A DNA stretch of 6,963 nt from contig RDXA01000120.1 of the NCBI GenBank assembly GCA_004292705.1, positions 1 through 6,963 on the forward strand, read 5' to 3'. The translations under genes and the position numbers were made by a program. Shown piece by piece: positions 1 to 6,902 of the stretch (within the stretch, counting starts at the first letter, position 1; each line of letters begins with the position of its first letter). Below the pieces are notes generated by a model. It worked only from the letters and a program-made list of their open reading frames with translations, did not search any database and had not been told where the DNA came from. The stretch comes from Sphingomonadales bacterium (GTDB taxonomy: Bacteria > Pseudomonadota > Alphaproteobacteria > Sphingomonadales > Sphingomonadaceae).

Positions 1-893
1 GGCGAATCGACCGTGATCTTGCCCATCGTCTGGGCCAGCCGGTTCCGCTGCCGCGCACCGAGCAGGCACTTGGCGAGAATATCGGCATCGACCTGACGTT
101 CATTGCCGCTGCCGGTCAGCAGGACTTCGCAGTGTTCCTCGAAATTCATCAGCCAATACGGCATCTGCAGGTTCGACACGTCGAGGATCTGCCCCGTCGT
201 GCGGAAGGCGGCGGAATATTCGCCGTGCGGGTCGATCATCACGATGTGACCCTTGGGCGCGGCCTCGCAGATGCGGTGCAGGATCAGCGCGGCGCTGGTC
301 GACTTCCCGGTGCCGGTCGAGCCGAGCAGGGCGAAGTGCTTGCCCAGCATCGCATCGATATAGAGGCCAGCGCGGATATCCTTGGTCGGGAACACCTTGC
401 CGATGGTGATACTTGCGCGCCCGTCGCTGGCATAGATCTGTTCAAGATCGCGGGTGGTGGAGGGATAGATCATCGCTCCGGGGATCGGATACCGGGTAAC
501 ACCGCGCTTGAAGCCGTGGATGCGGCCCGTCAGCTTTTCCTCGCTGCCCTCACCGAGGAAGTCGATATGGGCGATAATCCCGCCGTCGGTGCGACGGTCC
601 TTGCGCTGGTCACGCACGTTGGCAAGGAGCCAGGCATCGCCGACGCGGATCTTTACCTGGCTGCCGACCTGTCCGGCCATGGCGATCGAAGGATCAGCAT
701 CCGCCAGGCATTCGTTGATGCGTTGCAGGTCGAGCGCAATCTGCGAGCCAGAACCGGAAATTTCGAGCACCACGCCAATCGGCAGACGTGCATTGTCATG
801 GGTGCTGAGCGCACTGGTGCCAGCCCCGTCCTCTGCACCCACCGGGCCAGGCCCGGTAAAGCGCTCGAAATCCTGCCTGGCGTGTTCGGTCAT
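1..893 (-). CDS. HerA-like ATPase (HAS-barrel plus DUF87), C-terminal part outside window
   Basis: The gene reads right to left from ATG at 893 and is cut by the window edge after 297 codons. Residues about 35-140 are the β-rich N-terminal part expected for a HAS-barrel. A Walker A motif GSTGTGKST lies at residues 191-199, with K197 as the phosphate-binding lysine. The family motif IDPHGEY follows, with D221, H223 and E225. The true Walker B and arginine finger lie beyond base 1 and cannot be checked. HerA proteins are hexameric ATPases that move DNA. In archaea they work with the NurA nuclease in end resection; in bacteria they occur as housekeeping proteins or in anti-phage pairs. No NurA, Sir2 or other effector is visible upstream; the downstream side is not seen. 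An AGGGA ribosome site (906-902) sits 8 nt before the ATG and supports this start. The family call is firm; the cellular job is open. Confidence 0.88.
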   Translation of the reverse strand, partial: MTEHARQDFERFTGPGPVGAEDGAGTSALSTHDNARLPIGVVLEISGSGSQIALDLQRINECLADADPSIAMAGQVGSQVKIRVGDAWLLANVRDQRKDRRTDGGIIAHIDFLGEGSEEKLTGRIHGFKRGVTRYPIPGAMIYPSTTRDLEQIYASDGRASITIGKVFPTKDIRAGLYIDAMLGKHFALLGSTGTGKSTSAALILHRICEAAPKGHIVMIDPHGEYSAAFRTTGQILDVSNLQMPYWLMNFEEHCEVLLTGSGNERQVDADILAKCLLGARQRNRLAQTMGKITVDS

Positions 894-985
894 CTGCGCT
901 TTCCCTGACGCGGCTCTGTGCGATGCAGGGGGGATAGGGCGAACGGGGTTAAGATCGGGTCAACGCAGTTTTGACCGGAGGGGGA
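894..985 (-). promoter_or_regulatory. Possible promoter/operator region of the HerA-like gene
   Basis: This is the 92-bp gap between the Alph_Pro_TM gene and HerA. It holds a perfect 6-bp inverted repeat, GGTCAA (958-963) and TTGACC (971-976), with a 7-nt spacer. Read on the minus strand, bases 963-958 give TTGACC, a good -35 hexamer. The best -10 downstream of it (around CCTATC) is poor and about 19 nt away, so the promoter is only possible. The palindrome could equally be an operator. I see no hairpin with a T-tract to end the upstream transcript, so HerA may also be read through from the permease genes. Confidence 0.3.
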
Positions 986-1750
986 TCAGGCGCGGGCGAA
1001 CAGGCGTCCGGCAAGCCAGCCCATCCCGAGCGACAGTGCTATCGCGCCGAGACCATAGACAAATGACCAACGCTGCGCGGCGGTGACGACCTGGCCTTCA
1101 AGCCCGGCCTTCACCACCTCGATCCGTGCCGTGGCGCTCGCCAGCACACGGCCGCGCGCGATGGCGAACGTCTCGGCGGTGTAGCGCCCGGTGGTGACGT
1201 TGGAAGGCAGATCGATGCGCGCTTGGTAGAGCACCTTTTCGGCAATGCTCACCCCGCCCGGGTTCTCCTGATAAAGCCCCTGCCGCCGCCGCAGCTCGAC
1301 CAGCCCTTGCGCGAAGCGGGCCTGCTCCTCGGGGTCGATCTGGCCGGAAGGCGAGAGCTGGATGAAGTCCGTGCCCAGCTCGAAGATCGCGGCGGTGCGT
1401 TCGTCGACGATATCACTCACAGGCCGCGAGGAGGCGACCGCGAAGAACGAGGGGGCGGAACGGAAATCGCTCGATCCGGCGTTGGCCCAAATCCCGGCAA
1501 TACGCTCCTTCTCGCGGATGCGAACCGGCTCGGTCGGGCCCTTGAGCACGACGACGATGTCATAATCGCCCGCGCGTCCCGCTCCGTCCGGATCGATCAC
1601 CGCGCCGTACAGCAGCAGGCGTGCGCCGGTGAAGCCTTGCCGCACTTCGATCAATGACTGGCTGACGGCCGGCACCAGCACCGGCTCGCGCTGGGCGGTA
1701 AGCGCAGCCCAGGCGAGCAGCAGGCAGACAAGCCGCCCCGCGCGCTTCAC
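986..1750 (-). CDS. Alph_Pro_TM (PF09608/TIGR02186-like) membrane-anchored periplasmic protein
   Basis: I read this as a 254-residue protein starting at GTG 1750, 10 bp after the permease stop. A longer frame from ATG 1810 would overlap the permease and place 20 extra residues before a clean signal peptide. From the GTG the protein opens with K2, R3 and R6, then a hydrophobic stretch (7-19) ending in ALTA, a plausible signal peptidase I site. The body is β-rich, with the stretch IWANAGSS (87-94) and, just after it, APSFFAVASSRP (99-110), which I recognise as typical of this alphaproteobacterial family. One membrane helix lies at about 228-248, followed by a short RLFARA tail. The expected topology is a periplasmic domain anchored at its C-terminus. 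The family has no known activity; it commonly sits beside TauE/SafE permeases, as here, so an accessory role in anion export is an inference. No strong ribosome site is seen, which fits translational coupling. Confidence 0.75.
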   Translation of the reverse strand: MKRAGRLVCLLLAWAALTAQREPVLVPAVSQSLIEVRQGFTGARLLLYGAVIDPDGAGRAGDYDIVVVLKGPTEPVRIREKERIAGIWANAGSSDFRSAPSFFAVASSRPVSDIVDERTAAIFELGTDFIQLSPSGQIDPEEQARFAQGLVELRRRQGLYQENPGGVSIAEKVLYQARIDLPSNVTTGRYTAETFAIARGRVLASATARIEVVKAGLEGQVVTAAQRWSFVYGLGAIALSLGMGWLAGRLFARA

Positions 1751-1760
1751 GCGGAAAGGC

Positions 1761-2678
<918 letters not shown>

Positions 2679-2784
2679 GCCGACAGGACTAGCCGAGCCG
2701 GTGCGGGGATAAAAGCCGCGCCCGCAAGGCATCCACGTTCTTGCAGTCAGCCGTTTGTTCGGGCGCAGAAGATCCGACCGGCGC

Positions 2785-3906
2785 TCAGAACCCCGCCGAG
2801 AGTGTCGCGGCCACACCCGAGCCCGGCGCAGCATCGCCCGCCACCCGCGCGCGCCAGTCAATCGTCAGGCGCGCCGGCACCTCGCCCAGCCGCAGGTCGA
2901 GCCGCACGGTCGGCCCCATGTCGAGCCGCTGCGCATCGCGCTGCGCCCCGCCCCACGCGGCGGCACCGAGGCTGAGATGCAATCGCTCGCCACTCAGGCG
3001 GGCGACCTGCGGCACGGCGCGGGTGATGCTCGCCTGCCCGTCAGCGAAGCCCGTCGCGCCAACCCCGCCAACCCAGCCCGCCTGCCCATAGGCCTCAAAC
3101 TGCGCACCATAAGGCAGGCGCACGGGCGGTAGCTCGCTCACCACGAAGGCTGCCGGGCGCACGGCATTGCGGAAGGGCGTATCGGTGAAGCGCACTTCGC
3201 CCGCAAGGCGCAGCGGCACGCGCGGAAGAGGCCGAAGCGATGCGCCGAGCGCCAGCTCGCTCTCCCCGCGCCGGACCAGCGCGCGGTAGGCGCGGCCATA
3301 GAGCCGGGGATCGACCGCTGCACCAGGCGCGAGGCGATATTGCAGCACAGCCCCCGCCTGGCTCGCGCCATAGATCGGCACGCGCCCTTGCGACACGGGA
3401 GCAGAATCCGAGCCCTGACGCCAAAATGCCCAGGCATCCAGCGACCATCGCCCCGGAGGGATGACAGCAGGCACCGGAGCCGGGGTCGGCAGGAAGGGCG
3501 CTGGCGCTGACGCCAGGGCTTGCACTGGTTGGCCCCCGCTCCCTGCAGGTAGCGGTGGGAGAGCAAGCGGCGGCGCAGGCGAGGTGTGCAATTGCGGGCG
3601 TGCTTGGAGGAGAATCGATTGCGGCCTCCGCCCGGTGCCAGCGCCTCTGCCGGGCGCGCCGGTGTTTCCGATCGCAGGCAACCACGGCGGCGCGGACAAC
3701 GCCGGCTGCCCCTGCGCCACCAATGCCGCCGCAGCGGGTGCCGATATCGGCGGCATTGTTACCCGTGGCAGCCCGAACGCGCGGACTTCGGGGGCAAAGG
3801 GGTTTTCCCACCAGATCACCCGCCCCGCACCCCAGCCCGCCAGCAACAGCACCAGCATGATCAGCGGGCCGCCGCGAGCCGGCAGGTGACGGGCGGGCGA
3901 TGTCAT
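2785..3906 (-). CDS. NfrA-like envelope protein: signal anchor, Pro-rich linker and predicted outer-membrane β-barrel
   Basis: The gene encodes 373 residues; its ATG overlaps the TGA of the glycosyltransferase as ATGA, so the two are translationally coupled. It opens with basic residues and a hydrophobic helix (about 13-31). There follows a long Pro/Ala-rich, low-complexity linker (about 34-151), then a C-terminal domain from residue 153. That domain is full of alternating short hydrophobic strands and Gly/Arg turns and includes WSLDAWAFWRQGS and a WRARVAGDAAPGSG segment. It ends in GVAATLSAGF; a terminal Phe after alternating hydrophobics is the usual outer-membrane β-barrel signal. I recognise this pattern from sphingomonad proteins paired with NfrB-type transferases, and it resembles the C-terminal domain of E. 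coli NfrA, the phage N4 receptor (about 990 residues). The TPR part of NfrA is absent. The likely role is polysaccharide exit or display at the outer membrane. Whether the N-terminal helix is cleaved is unclear. Coding is firm; the NfrA link is moderate. Confidence 0.6.
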   Translation of the reverse strand: MTSPARHLPARGGPLIMLVLLLAGWGAGRVIWWENPFAPEVRAFGLPRVTMPPISAPAAAALVAQGQPALSAPPWLPAIGNTGAPGRGAGTGRRPQSILLQARPQLHTSPAPPLALPPLPAGSGGQPVQALASAPAPFLPTPAPVPAVIPPGRWSLDAWAFWRQGSDSAPVSQGRVPIYGASQAGAVLQYRLAPGAAVDPRLYGRAYRALVRRGESELALGASLRPLPRVPLRLAGEVRFTDTPFRNAVRPAAFVVSELPPVRLPYGAQFEAYGQAGWVGGVGATGFADGQASITRAVPQVARLSGERLHLSLGAAAWGGAQRDAQRLDMGPTVRLDLRLGEVPARLTIDWRARVAGDAAPGSGVAATLSAGF

Positions 3907-5324
3907 GCGCGAACCAGCATGGCCAGCCCGGGCTCGGCAGGATGTGCGTCATGCTCGGTCTTGTCCCACGCCGCCGCGCCGCCACCGAGTGTGCGGACAT
4001 AGGCAAAGACGGCCCGCCGCCCGGCGATAATCGTGACAACATTGGCAAGCGGCAGGCGGAGCACCCCGAACAGTGCCGCGACCAGGCCATATTCGCGCGC
4101 GGAGAAGGCAAAGCGCATGGCGATCCGCCACACGAAGGCCAACCCGTTGGCGATCAGCACCCCCGCAAGCAGCGGCGTGATTGGTGGCGGCTCGGCAAAT
4201 CCTGCCAGCACCAAAAGTCCCATGACGCCGGTCAGCAGCACCAACGCATAGCCCACCAGCAGCACCAGCGCGGTCAGCGGCCCGCGCCGGTCCCGGGCGC
4301 GCATCCAGAACTCGCTCATGCCGCCGGCCCAGCCGACCCTGTCCCATCCCAGCAAGGCGATGCCCAGCACCCAGCGGCTCTTCTGGCGCACCACCGTGTC
4401 AAAGCTGTGCGGAAAGAAGGCGCGGGTGGCGATCAGCCGTCCGTCCTCGCCGCGCGCCCGGACAAACCGGCAGCGCCCGCCCGCTCCGGCGATTGCCAGA
4501 CCAAGCTCGTAATCCTCGGTGAGCGAGTCGCTGGCGAAGGGCAAGCCATCGCCCTCGCGCGCGACCAACCAGTCGAGTGCCCGGCGCGACGTGGCGCAAC
4601 CCACACCGGCCGAGGGAAGTGCAGCCCCCAGAGCATCGCGCACCACCAGCGCCTTGCCATGCGCCTCGGCAAATTCCTCGCAATAATGGCTGCCGATCTG
4701 CCGCGCGAGCCAGCCGCGCTGGTGCGGCACGAGCGGTTCGACCGGCAGTTGCACGAAGTCCGCGCCGGCCGCGATCGTCTCGTCGAGCAGCCCCAAAGCA
4801 GCCGCATCGACCATGTCTTCGGCATCATGGAACACGATGGCCGCAAAGCGCTCCCCGCCGCGTGCCTCGTCGAGCGACAAGGCAGCATAGAGGCGGTTGA
4901 GGCAATCGGCCTTGGTCGTCGGCCCGTCGTGGCCATGAACGACCAGCCGCAGGCGCGGATCGCCGCGCGCAGCGGCAATCGCTGCGTCGAGTGTCGCCGG
5001 ATCGTTGCGGTAGCAGCCGATGAAAAGGCGCAGGCCCGGCTGATGCCAGGTTTCGAGCAGGTGGCGGATGGTTTGCCCGATGACAGCGGATTCCTGCCAG
5101 GCCGGAATCAGCACCGCAACAGGGCCGGAGAGCGGACGGCGGCGGAGCGCGGTGCGGCTGCGCTGCGCGGTCGCGGCGCGGCCTGTCGCCCTGAGCCAGA
5201 GATATGCCGCATCGACCGCCAGATCGTCGAGCGCCCCGATCAGAAAGAATACCCCGGCAAAAAGCAGGAGTTCATGCTGCAGCAGGGCAAACCCCTGCCA
5301 CAGGCCCAGCGCTGTTATGGACAA
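3903..5324 (-). CDS. nfrB-like: NfrB-like inner-membrane family 2 glycosyltransferase, without C-terminal c-di-GMP domain
   Basis: I place the start at TTG 5324 (473 residues) because GGGGGAGGGG lies 6 nt upstream. An upstream TTG at 5354 has no ribosome site and falls on the likely -10. Residues 10-44 form membrane segments. The catalytic domain follows: PAWQESAVIG (74-83), KADCLN (138-143), the DxD-type motif HDAED (166-170), PSAGVG (237-242), SLTEDY (267-272, TED) and QKSRW (314-318). Several membrane helices come next, and the protein ends 14 residues after WDKTEHD (453-459). These motifs match E. coli NfrB almost word for word. NfrB makes the N4 glycan receptor and carries an MshEN c-di-GMP-binding domain after the equivalent WDKTTHD; that domain is missing here. 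The stop overlaps the next gene, an NfrA-like partner. The likely role is synthesis and membrane passage of a surface polysaccharide; the sugar is unknown. Confidence 0.87.
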   Translation of the reverse strand: MSITALGLWQGFALLQHELLLFAGVFFLIGALDDLAVDAAYLWLRATGRAATAQRSRTALRRRPLSGPVAVLIPAWQESAVIGQTIRHLLETWHQPGLRLFIGCYRNDPATLDAAIAAARGDPRLRLVVHGHDGPTTKADCLNRLYAALSLDEARGGERFAAIVFHDAEDMVDAAALGLLDETIAAGADFVQLPVEPLVPHQRGWLARQIGSHYCEEFAEAHGKALVVRDALGAALPSAGVGCATSRRALDWLVAREGDGLPFASDSLTEDYELGLAIAGAGGRCRFVRARGEDGRLIATRAFFPHSFDTVVRQKSRWVLGIALLGWDRVGWAGGMSEFWMRARDRRGPLTALVLLVGYALVLLTGVMGLLVLAGFAEPPPITPLLAGVLIANGLAFVWRIAMRFAFSAREYGLVAALFGVLRLPLANVVTIIAGRRAVFAYVRTLGGGAAAWDKTEHDAHPAEPGLAMLVRA

Positions 5325-5330
5325 GGCGAC

Positions 5331-5340
5331 CCCCTCCCCC
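5331..5340 (-). promoter_or_regulatory. Strong ribosome-binding site deciding a TTG start
   Basis: On the minus strand the bases read GGGGGAGGGG, ending 6 nt before TTG 5324. No ATG or GTG start with a comparable site exists nearby, so this decides the start of the NfrB-like gene. Confidence 0.65.
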
Positions 5341-5352
5341 AAGTAAGGGGTC

Positions 5353-5381
5353 AAACTATCCCGACAGCGCCTTTAATGCAA
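5353..5381 (-). promoter_or_regulatory. Probable promoter of the NfrB-like/NfrA-like operon
   Basis: On the minus strand TTGCAT (5381-5376) and TAGTTT (5358-5353) are separated by exactly 17 nt. The first matches four of six -35 consensus bases; the second keeps the key T, A and final T of a -10. Transcription would start near 5346, giving a short leader that carries the strong ribosome site and the TTG 5324 start. It lies in the most AT-rich stretch of the window. Confidence 0.45.
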
Positions 5382-5393
5382 CCTTTCTGATTG

Positions 5394-5409
5394 ATTTAAT
5401 GACTTAAAT
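5394..5409. promoter_or_regulatory. AT-rich palindrome upstream of the NfrB-like promoter, possible operator
   Basis: ATTTAA (5394-5399) and TTAAAT (5404-5409) form a perfect 6-bp inverted repeat around TGAC. It sits 12 bp upstream of the proposed -35 in an otherwise GC-rich window. It could be a regulator site or simply an AT-rich upstream promoter element; no named regulator box is recognised. Confidence 0.35.
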
Positions 5410-5422
5410 TGAAGCACTCACC

Positions 5423-5437
5423 GGCAGGTCGCCTGCC
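5423..5437 (-). terminator. Hairpin after the glyoxalase gene, weak terminator candidate
   Basis: GGCAGG (5423-5428) and CCTGCC (5432-5437) pair perfectly around a 3-nt TCG loop, 6 bp beyond the glyoxalase stop. On the minus strand no U-tract follows directly (the next bases read GGTGAGTGCTT), so this is at best a weak or factor-aided terminator. Confidence 0.35.
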
Positions 5438-5443
5438 TGTCAG

Positions 5444-5881
5444 CTACCAGCTTCCGACATTGGGCATGCTCGCCCATGGCTCCGCCGGTTCGAGATAGCC
5501 GTCCTGGAGCAACTCGACCGAAATCCCGTCAGGCGACTTCACAAAGGCCATGTGGCCATCGCGCGGGGGACGGTGGATGATATGCCCGGCATTGGCGAGC
5601 CGCTGGCAGGTCTCGTAGATGTTCTCGACGCGGTAGGCGAGATGCCCGAAATTGCGCCCGCCGGAATAGTCCTCAGCCGCGCTCCCGTCCGCCGGTGGCC
5701 AGTTATAGGTGAGCTCGACCTCGGCCACGCCTTCCTGCCCCGGCGCGGCGAGGAAGATCAGGGTGAACCGCCCCGCCTCGACATCAAATCGGCGCACTTC
5801 TTCGAGCCCGATCAGCTTGAAAAAGTCGACCGTCGCATCCGGATCGGTCACACGGATCATCGAGTGGAGATATTTGACCAT
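5444..5881 (-). CDS. gloA: Lactoylglutathione lyase (glyoxalase I), VOC family
   Basis: The gene encodes 145 residues. The enzyme turns the hemithioacetal of methylglyoxal and glutathione into S-lactoylglutathione, a cytosolic detoxification step. The four metal ligands known from E. coli GloA are all present in place: H6 (KYLHSMIRV), E56 (VEVELTYNW context, second repeat strand), H80 (NFGHLAYRV) and E123 (ISVELLQDG). The single-domain length is close to the 135 residues of the E. coli Ni-type enzyme. I chose ATG 5881 over the in-frame ATG 5893 because GGAAG lies 5 nt upstream of 5881, while 5893 has no ribosome site, and the family usually begins with MxKYLHSMIRV. It is divergent from the SIMPL gene. 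A gap of more than 100 bp and a separate promoter make it unlikely to share an operon with the glycosyltransferase. Confidence 0.93.
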   Translation of the reverse strand: MVKYLHSMIRVTDPDATVDFFKLIGLEEVRRFDVEAGRFTLIFLAAPGQEGVAEVELTYNWPPADGSAAEDYSGGRNFGHLAYRVENIYETCQRLANAGHIIHRPPRDGHMAFVKSPDGISVELLQDGYLEPAEPWASMPNVGSW

Positions 5882-5958
5882 GGCAGCTTCCATTCAAAAA
5901 CGGTTCATCGACGATGATGCACAACTCATCGCACCAATACAAACAGGGGAAACATGCG
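5882..5958. promoter_or_regulatory. Divergent control region between glyoxalase I and SIMPL genes
   Basis: The 77-bp region must hold the promoters of both divergent genes. It contains a perfect 13-bp palindrome, TCATCGACGATGA (5905-5917), and further copies of the same hexamer at 5926-5931, 5957-5962 and 5967-5972, the last two running into the SIMPL start. I could not place convincing -35/-10 pairs in either direction. An AGGGGA ribosome site for the SIMPL gene lies at 5945-5950. Confidence 0.5.
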
Positions 5959-6711
5959 ATGAGCGGCGATGATGTGCAACCGGCGAATGAGCTGCGCAGT
6001 GTTCTGCGGGAGCCTGCCAATCTGCGCTGGTTCGGCGCGGCGGGGATTCTCTCTCTTGGCATGATCGCGGGCGGATACCTGCTCGGCGACGGGTTGCTGC
6101 GCGCCAAGGACGCCGAGCGCGCGGTGACTGTGCGCGGGCTGGCCGAGCGAGATGTCACCGCCGATCTGGCGACCTGGACGATTTCCTATTCCGCCAGCTC
6201 CACCAGCCTCGGCGAGGCGCAGAACAAGGTGCGCGGTGACACGCAGGCGATCGAAGCCTTCTTCAAGGAACTGGGCTTTCCCGCCGACGCGCTCCAGCCC
6301 ACCGGCGCCAACGTGACGAGCTTCACCAGCGAGGGCGTGACCACCTATACCGTTCGGCAACGGCTGGCGCTGCGCACCACGAATATCGCCCTCGCGCAGA
6401 AGGCGGTGGCGCGGCAGTTCGATCTGGTCGGGCGCGGGGTGTTCATCGAGGAAGGCTCAGGGATGGCCTACACCTTTACCAAGCTGAACGACATCAAGCC
6501 TGAAATGGTGGCCGCCGCCACCAAGGACGCACGCGCGGCGGCCCAGCAGTTCGCCGAAGATTCGAGCTCCTCCGTCGGCAAGATCAAGGATGCCACGCAA
6601 GGCTATTTCGAGATCGAGGCGCGCGATGGCGAGGCCGGTGGATGGGGCATGGCAGATAGCCCCTACAAGAAGGTGAGGGTCGTCACGACCGTCAGCTTCA
6701 CGCTGGACTAG
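5959..6711 (+). CDS. SIMPL-domain (DUF541, PF04402) membrane-anchored periplasmic protein
   Basis: The gene encodes 250 residues from ATG 5959, which has AGGGGA 8 nt upstream. An in-frame ATG at 5914 would add 15 residues without a ribosome site. The N-terminus is cytoplasmic and polar (1-23), followed by one membrane helix (about 24-43). The periplasmic SIMPL domain runs from about residue 52 to the end, beginning with AVTVRGLAERDVTADLATW, a signature of this family. Relatives include E. coli YggE and the human signalling protein SIMPL. Bacterial members are oligomeric envelope proteins loosely linked to oxidative and envelope stress, with no known reaction. The middle part (residues about 155-210) is Ala-rich and helical and ends in two β-strands. 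No partner gene follows closely: the next start is 191 bp away. Confidence 0.88.
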   Translation: MSGDDVQPANELRSVLREPANLRWFGAAGILSLGMIAGGYLLGDGLLRAKDAERAVTVRGLAERDVTADLATWTISYSASSTSLGEAQNKVRGDTQAIEAFFKELGFPADALQPTGANVTSFTSEGVTTYTVRQRLALRTTNIALAQKAVARQFDLVGRGVFIEEGSGMAYTFTKLNDIKPEMVAAATKDARAAAQQFAEDSSSSVGKIKDATQGYFEIEARDGEAGGWGMADSPYKKVRVVTTVSFTLD

Positions 6712-6725
6712 ACCGCAGCGCGAAC

Positions 6726-6784
6726 CGGGCATGATGCCCGCACAGCGAAGGTTTTCGGCACCGGCGCCCCCGCGCTGTGCGGGC
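6726..6784 (+). repeat. Inverted repeats after the SIMPL gene; alternative hairpins, possible terminator
   Basis: GCCCGCACAGCG (6736-6747) and CGCTGTGCGGGC (6773-6784) form a perfect 12-bp inverted repeat with a 25-nt loop, 24 bp after the SIMPL stop. The left arm also pairs with sequence just before it: CGGGCAT (6726-6732) and ATGCCCG (6734-6740). The two structures share 6736-6740 and cannot form together. No T-tract follows, so a classic terminator is not proven. Confidence 0.5.
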
Positions 6785-6839
6785 TGTGTTGCCTGCCCGC
6801 GTCGCGCAGAGTATGTGCCCACTGCCCGGCCCCAAACGC

Positions 6840-6902
6840 GCGACCATGCCCGGTCGCACGCACGCATTGCCAAGGTCGCACAACCGGATCACCTGACTGA
6901 TC
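6840..6902. promoter_or_regulatory. Leader of the last gene: small inverted and direct repeats
   Basis: GCGACC (6840-6845) pairs with GGTCGC (6852-6857) around a 6-nt loop. The octamer GGTCGCAC occurs at 6852-6859 and again at 6874-6881, exactly 22 bp apart, or about two helical turns. GATCA (6887-6891) and TGATC (6898-6902) frame a 6-nt spacer directly before the ATG at 6903. These may be protein-binding sites or chance in GC-rich DNA. No convincing promoter or ribosome site is seen. Confidence 0.25.

Noticed and set aside
132..908. A 258-codon plus-strand open frame opposite HerA
   Set aside because: No recognisable motif; the minus strand carries Walker A and the DPHGEY motif over the same bases.
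2718..2766. GCGCCCG/CGGGCGC inverted repeat between the NfrA-like and permease genes
   Set aside because: Only 7 bp with a 35-nt loop and no T-tract, so it is not a credible terminator. The rest of this 106-bp gap shows no clear promoter.
2679..2861. N-terminal extension of the permease to ATG 2861
   Set aside because: The extra residues are Arg-rich, non-membrane and overlap the previous gene; ATG 2678 gives a normal TSUP length.
3095..4111. A 338-codon minus-strand frame bridging the glycosyltransferase and NfrA-like genes
   Set aside because: An out-of-frame shadow with Arg/Cys/Ser-rich composition, overlapping two better supported genes on the same strand.
3900..5390. A 496-codon open frame on the plus strand, antisense to the NfrB-like gene
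   Set aside because: It mirrors the codon bias of the glycosyltransferase in GC-rich DNA. The product is rich in Gln, Arg and His with no domain, while the minus strand has clear catalytic motifs.
6712..6902. Possible tRNA or small RNA gene in the hairpin-rich gap
   Set aside because: No cloverleaf, T-loop consensus (GGTTCGAATCC-like) or promoter/terminator pair could be found.
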